Part shown: positions 61,264 through 64,000 of the stretch, piece after piece
Position numbering within the stretch: the first letter of the stretch is position 1
How the letters are laid out: every line of letters starts with the position of its first letter
Source of the DNA: Chlamydiia bacterium
GTDB lineage: Bacteria > Chlamydiota > Chlamydiia > Chlamydiales > 2-12-FULL-49-11
NCBI GenBank assembly: GCA_022601435.1
Contig: JAJACQ010000012.1
Coordinates: 54,615 to 118,614 of the forward strand
Direction: 5' to 3'
Length of the DNA stretch: 64,000 bases
Translations under genes and position numbers: made by a program
Notes under the pieces: generated by a model
Seen by the model: the letters and a program-made list of their open reading frames with translations, nothing else
Database searches by the model: none
Told to the model about the DNA's origin: nothing

Positions 61264-62032
61264 TATATCCTTCATAAGCTCTTTTCCAATCAAGTATAAT
61301 ACTTTCTTCCTTATCTCGATCATAGCGCACATCAATGGATACAACTGGATGATTTCTATTTTGTAGCTTGGTATGCTCCCCTTCAGGATTGATCGTTAAA
61401 ATCACTTCCTTGTTATGCCAAGACCTTGTTCCATCATTATTTCGAACTTCTCGAAATTCTGAATATCCTTGATCATTTTTATAAAAGCTTTTCAGCTTTT
61501 CTATAATCTCATGTGGCTTTTCTTCCATTCCCTCAATAAAAAAATCAACCTTTGCTCCAATCATATATCGAGAGATCTTAGATTTTCCCATCGTAATATA
61601 GCTGTGATGCTTTGGGCAGCGATGCCCTGATGTAATCACCACCTTCTTTTGGAATGCATTTTGTACTTGATTTAACAACTTAATCATCACAGAATAAACA
61701 AACTCATCCTTATCAGCATATGGAAGCCCATGCTCAGCAAGCCCGCCACAATCTGCATACTCTTTACCATCCCTTTGACGCTTTTGATGATTTCTTCTTC
61801 CCTGACACCTAAATGAATCTACGGTAATCTTAGAAAATGCTGTCCCACTCTCCCAAGGATAGGGATCTTTTTTTACAAGCTCTGCCGGTTCTTCTGTATA
61901 AAATTTTTGATGCGATAAACGGTAAATCTTCTCTGTTGCTTTGTTCTCTTTCATACGCCTGCCCTGAGAGCGATCATCAGCCGAAGAACACCCCACTAAA
62001 CACAGAACAATCATAAATAAAATTTTCTTCAT
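61253..62032 (-). CDS. Lipoprotein with M15 peptidase-like domain, active site altered
   Basis: A 259-residue protein starting MKKILFMIVLCLVGCSSADD, a lipoprotein signal with lipobox LVGC (Cys 15). The C-terminal half has TSGHRCPKHHSY (about 135-146), like TSGYRSPxHN of M15 peptidoglycan peptidases, then SRYMIGAKVDFF where active members have SxHxxGxAxD. The zinc His is a Tyr here, so catalysis may be lost. Probably outer-membrane or periplasmic, acting on peptidoglycan. The reading frame extends to 62233 but lacks support there. Confidence 0.65.
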   Translation of the reverse strand: MKKILFMIVLCLVGCSSADDRSQGRRMKENKATEKIYRLSHQKFYTEEPAELVKKDPYPWESGTAFSKITVDSFRCQGRRNHQKRQRDGKEYADCGGLAEHGLPYADKDEFVYSVMIKLLNQVQNAFQKKVVITSGHRCPKHHSYITMGKSKISRYMIGAKVDFFIEGMEEKPHEIIEKLKSFYKNDQGYSEFREVRNNDGTRSWHNKEVILTINPEGEHTKLQNRNHPVVSIDVRYDRDKEESIILDWKRAYEGYIRH

Positions 62033-62110
62033 AATACTTAATGATTGCAAAATTATGAATTCAAAACAATCTTCAAAATAGAGGCAATCACATATAGCCT
62101 CTACTGTCGG

Positions 62111-62138
62111 TTGACAATGAAACCTGAAATAATAACAT
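62111..62138 (+). promoter_or_regulatory. Possible promoter of atoC
   Basis: Perfect TTGACA (62111-62116), 16-bp spacer, TAACAT (62133-62138). A phased ATTATG repeat (62142-62158) covers the expected start site. Confidence 0.4.
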
Positions 62139-62198
62139 TTAATTATGACTTTATTATAAATATTTGCTATATGAAAAATAAAGAACCTATTATTCCTA

Positions 62199-63500
62199 AT
62201 GAAACGTATTTTAGTCATAGATCCATCAAACATCTATATAGATGATATTAAAGCCCTCTTTGAAGAAGGCGCAATCAAAGTCTCTTGGACAAAAAAAGGA
62301 TCCTCAGGACTTGATCTACTATCAAAAGAGTCCTTTGATCTTATACTATTAGAACTATCGCTTTCTGATATGGATGGACGCGATGTGATTGCCAAAATCA
62401 ACGAAATGAATCTTTCAACGCAGATCATCGTTTTGACAGACGTGAAAAATGTGGTGAAAATGAGCGACTCCCTTCGTCTAGGCATTAGAGACTTTATGAT
62501 CAAGCCTTTAGACAAAGATAAGCTAAAAGATATTATAGATAAAATCGTTTTGGAAAAAGAGATTGAAGAATCAAAGCAATCTTCTTTTATATTTGAAAGT
62601 GATGTGATGAAGAGGCTAGTTGCAGAAGTAAGACTTATTGCCTCATGCGGCGCCAATGTCTTTATTCATGGAGAATCAGGTTGCGGTAAAGAAGAAATTG
62701 CTAAGATGATCCACTCTTTGTCTCCTAGACAGAATAACCCTTTCATCAAAGTCAACTGCGCGGCTATTCCTGACACCCTTGTTGAATCTGAATTCTTTGG
62801 TCATGAAAAAGGAGCCTTTACAGGAGCCTATCAAACTCGCCAAGGGCGTTTTGAGCTAGCAGATACAGGAACTCTCCTCTTAGACGAGATCTCAGAAGTC
62901 CCATTTTTCCTCCAAGCAAAACTTTTGCGTATTATCCAAGAGCAAGAATTTGAGCGAGTAGGATCCACAGAGTCACACAAAGTGGATGTAAGGTTGATCT
63001 CTACGTCTAATCTCAATATGCTAGATGCCATAGAAGATAAAAAATTTCGCGAAGATCTTTATTATCGGTTAAATGTGATTCCTATTTATATTCCTCCCCT
63101 ACGTGAAAGAAAAGATGACATCCTACCACTAACAGAGAAATTCCTTTCCATTGCTGCAAAAGAAAACGATCGTCCTATGAAGCTTGTGTCTTGTGAAGCA
63201 AGAGATAAACTTCTTAACTATCATTTTCCAGGAAATGTAAGAGAACTTCAAAACATCTGCCAAAGAGCTTCCATCATGGTTTCAGGTGATATTATCACAG
63301 CAGACGACATCTTCTTACAGAGTAAAGAATCTTCTTCTAAAAAAAGCGAAACCAGCCCTCAAACAAAAACTCTTGAGCAAATAGAAGCCATTGCCATCTT
63401 AAAAACATTGAAAGAATGCGCTAACAACAAATCAAAAGCGGCTAAAATATTAGATATTACGGTAAAAACACTAAGAGCAAAACTGCTCAAATACTCTTAG
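62199..63500 (+). CDS. atoC: NtrC-family sigma-54 response regulator, receiver lacks phospho-Asp
   Basis: A 433-residue regulator: receiver (1-115), AAA+ domain with Walker A GESGCGKEE, GAFTGA sigma-54 contact loop and LLLDEISE, and a C-terminal Fis-type helix-turn-helix (SKAAKILDITVKTLRAKL). It matches chlamydial CtcC (CT468). In the receiver the phospho-accepting Asp is Glu 52 (GAA, 62352-62354, in LILLELSL), while Thr 80 and Lys 102 of the switch are kept; only Asp 8 remains of the acidic pocket. It may be always on or not controlled by phosphorylation. Confidence 0.92.
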   Translation: MKRILVIDPSNIYIDDIKALFEEGAIKVSWTKKGSSGLDLLSKESFDLILLELSLSDMDGRDVIAKINEMNLSTQIIVLTDVKNVVKMSDSLRLGIRDFMIKPLDKDKLKDIIDKIVLEKEIEESKQSSFIFESDVMKRLVAEVRLIASCGANVFIHGESGCGKEEIAKMIHSLSPRQNNPFIKVNCAAIPDTLVESEFFGHEKGAFTGAYQTRQGRFELADTGTLLLDEISEVPFFLQAKLLRIIQEQEFERVGSTESHKVDVRLISTSNLNMLDAIEDKKFREDLYYRLNVIPIYIPPLRERKDDILPLTEKFLSIAAKENDRPMKLVSCEARDKLLNYHFPGNVRELQNICQRASIMVSGDIITADDIFLQSKESSSKKSETSPQTKTLEQIEAIAILKTLKECANNKSKAAKILDITVKTLRAKLLKYS

Positions 63501-63787
63501 TTTGTTTTAGAGCCTTTATTTAACTTTATTCCCAAAGCTCTTAAATCATTTAAAAACTCTTGATCAGCTTGTTCTTGATTTTCTGGAGGAACCTTGGGAC
63601 CTTCGCCTCCCCAATAACCAGAAAGCTGTTTTTGCGTACTTGACCCTTCTTGATTTTCAAAAAAAGATCGAGTGCATTTGGTGGCTTTATCACTATCTTT
63701 AGCCTTATTAGAAAATGCTCGTGTTGCAGTGGGCAGAATTGAGGGAAGCAGCCTCCGTACTGGCCTGATGGAAACACTTGATAACAT
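63497..63787 (-). CDS. Small hypothetical protein with mitochondrial-presequence-like N-terminus
   Basis: 96 residues; ATG 63787 follows AAGGA seven bases upstream. The first 28 residues contain no acidic residue and read MLSSVSIRPVRRLLPSILPT then ATRAFSNK, a Ser/Arg/Leu-rich amphipathic stretch with an R-A-F-S site, just like a mitochondrial targeting peptide. The rest is polar with a short helical QADQEFLNDLRALGIKLNK end. No known domain. The stop overlaps the atoC end by 4 bp. Downstream of its start, 63788-64000 holds no gene I can support. Confidence 0.5.
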   Translation of the reverse strand: MLSSVSIRPVRRLLPSILPTATRAFSNKAKDSDKATKCTRSFFENQEGSSTQKQLSGYWGGEGPKVPPENQEQADQEFLNDLRALGIKLNKGSKTN

Positions 63788-64000
63788 AAGAAGATCCTTA
63801 TTTTGATAATCTATGCTTATTTTAGCATGTTTAACATATCTTCCCTATAGGTAGATATTTTTTTAAACCATAACTAACTAAGTGTGTTGATGTTAGGAAT
63901 GTAGATTATTTTAAACTATTGACAATCAAAACGAACTACTCAAACAACCGACACACAACCATGGATACAGCAGAACAGTTAAAAAACAACCGATTCTTAA

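Overview
The window is a stretch of chromosome from a member of the Chlamydiales, most likely a non-Chlamydiaceae ('Chlamydia-like') symbiont. The case rests on gene order. Blocks such as rplI-rpsR-rpsF-pth-rplY-tRNA-glgA/glyQS, pgsA-dnaG-mutS-uvrC, yceD-rpmF-rng-plsB-insulinase, and yebC-GNAT-prfB-SWIB-truA-HAD-lipoprotein-atoC match chlamydial neighbourhoods. A fused glycyl-tRNA synthetase, a MetAP with an SEC-C motif, an NTT-type nucleotide translocase and a SWIB-domain protein agree with this. The DNA is AT-rich, and many promoters fit TTGnnn-17-TATAAT well.

Layout: 1-6 kb holds a partial homoserine-kinase-like gene, an MFS transporter, a soluble transhydrogenase-like flavoprotein, a GNAT and murJ. 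6.0-6.7 kb is repeat DNA. 6.7-14.3 kb holds rpmB, a PLD-like protein, MarC, map, a dipeptidase, htpX and a dual-specificity-type phosphatase. 14.5-31.1 kb is core: nucleotide translocase, the ribosomal protein operon, tRNA-Gln, glgA, glyQS, pgsA, dnaG, mutS and uvrC. 31.1-37.4 kb is accessory: a MITE-like inverted repeat, an Asp23-like protein, a GYF_2 membrane protein and three paralogous membrane-anchored proteins. 37.4-40.3 kb is core again (rpsN, rpmJ, rpmH, rnpA, uvrD/pcrA). 40.4-44.2 kb is accessory. 44.2-44.8 kb is repeat DNA. 44.8-55.9 kb holds tyrP, pcnB, lpxB, rpmF, rng, plsB and an insulinase. 55.9-56.3 kb is repeat DNA. 56.3-63.8 kb is core, ending in an NtrC-type regulator.

The most interesting region is 32.9-37.3 kb. 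Three consecutive genes share one N-terminal membrane-segment domain and the same promoter pattern, but have unrelated tails. One tail carries tandem IQ (calmodulin-binding) motifs. One carries an SPT repeat, three proline-rich blocks and a WH2-like actin-binding motif. The third is long, low-complexity and interrupted by an in-frame stop. I read them as a family of host-directed proteins built on one membrane anchor; this is inference.

A second item is a family of intergenic hairpin elements (6.4, 44.7, 56.1 and 56.2 kb). Their apical sequence and ends are conserved, while the stems differ in sequence but stay complementary. They sit beside GC-rich hairpin repeats and a phased ATTATG direct repeat.
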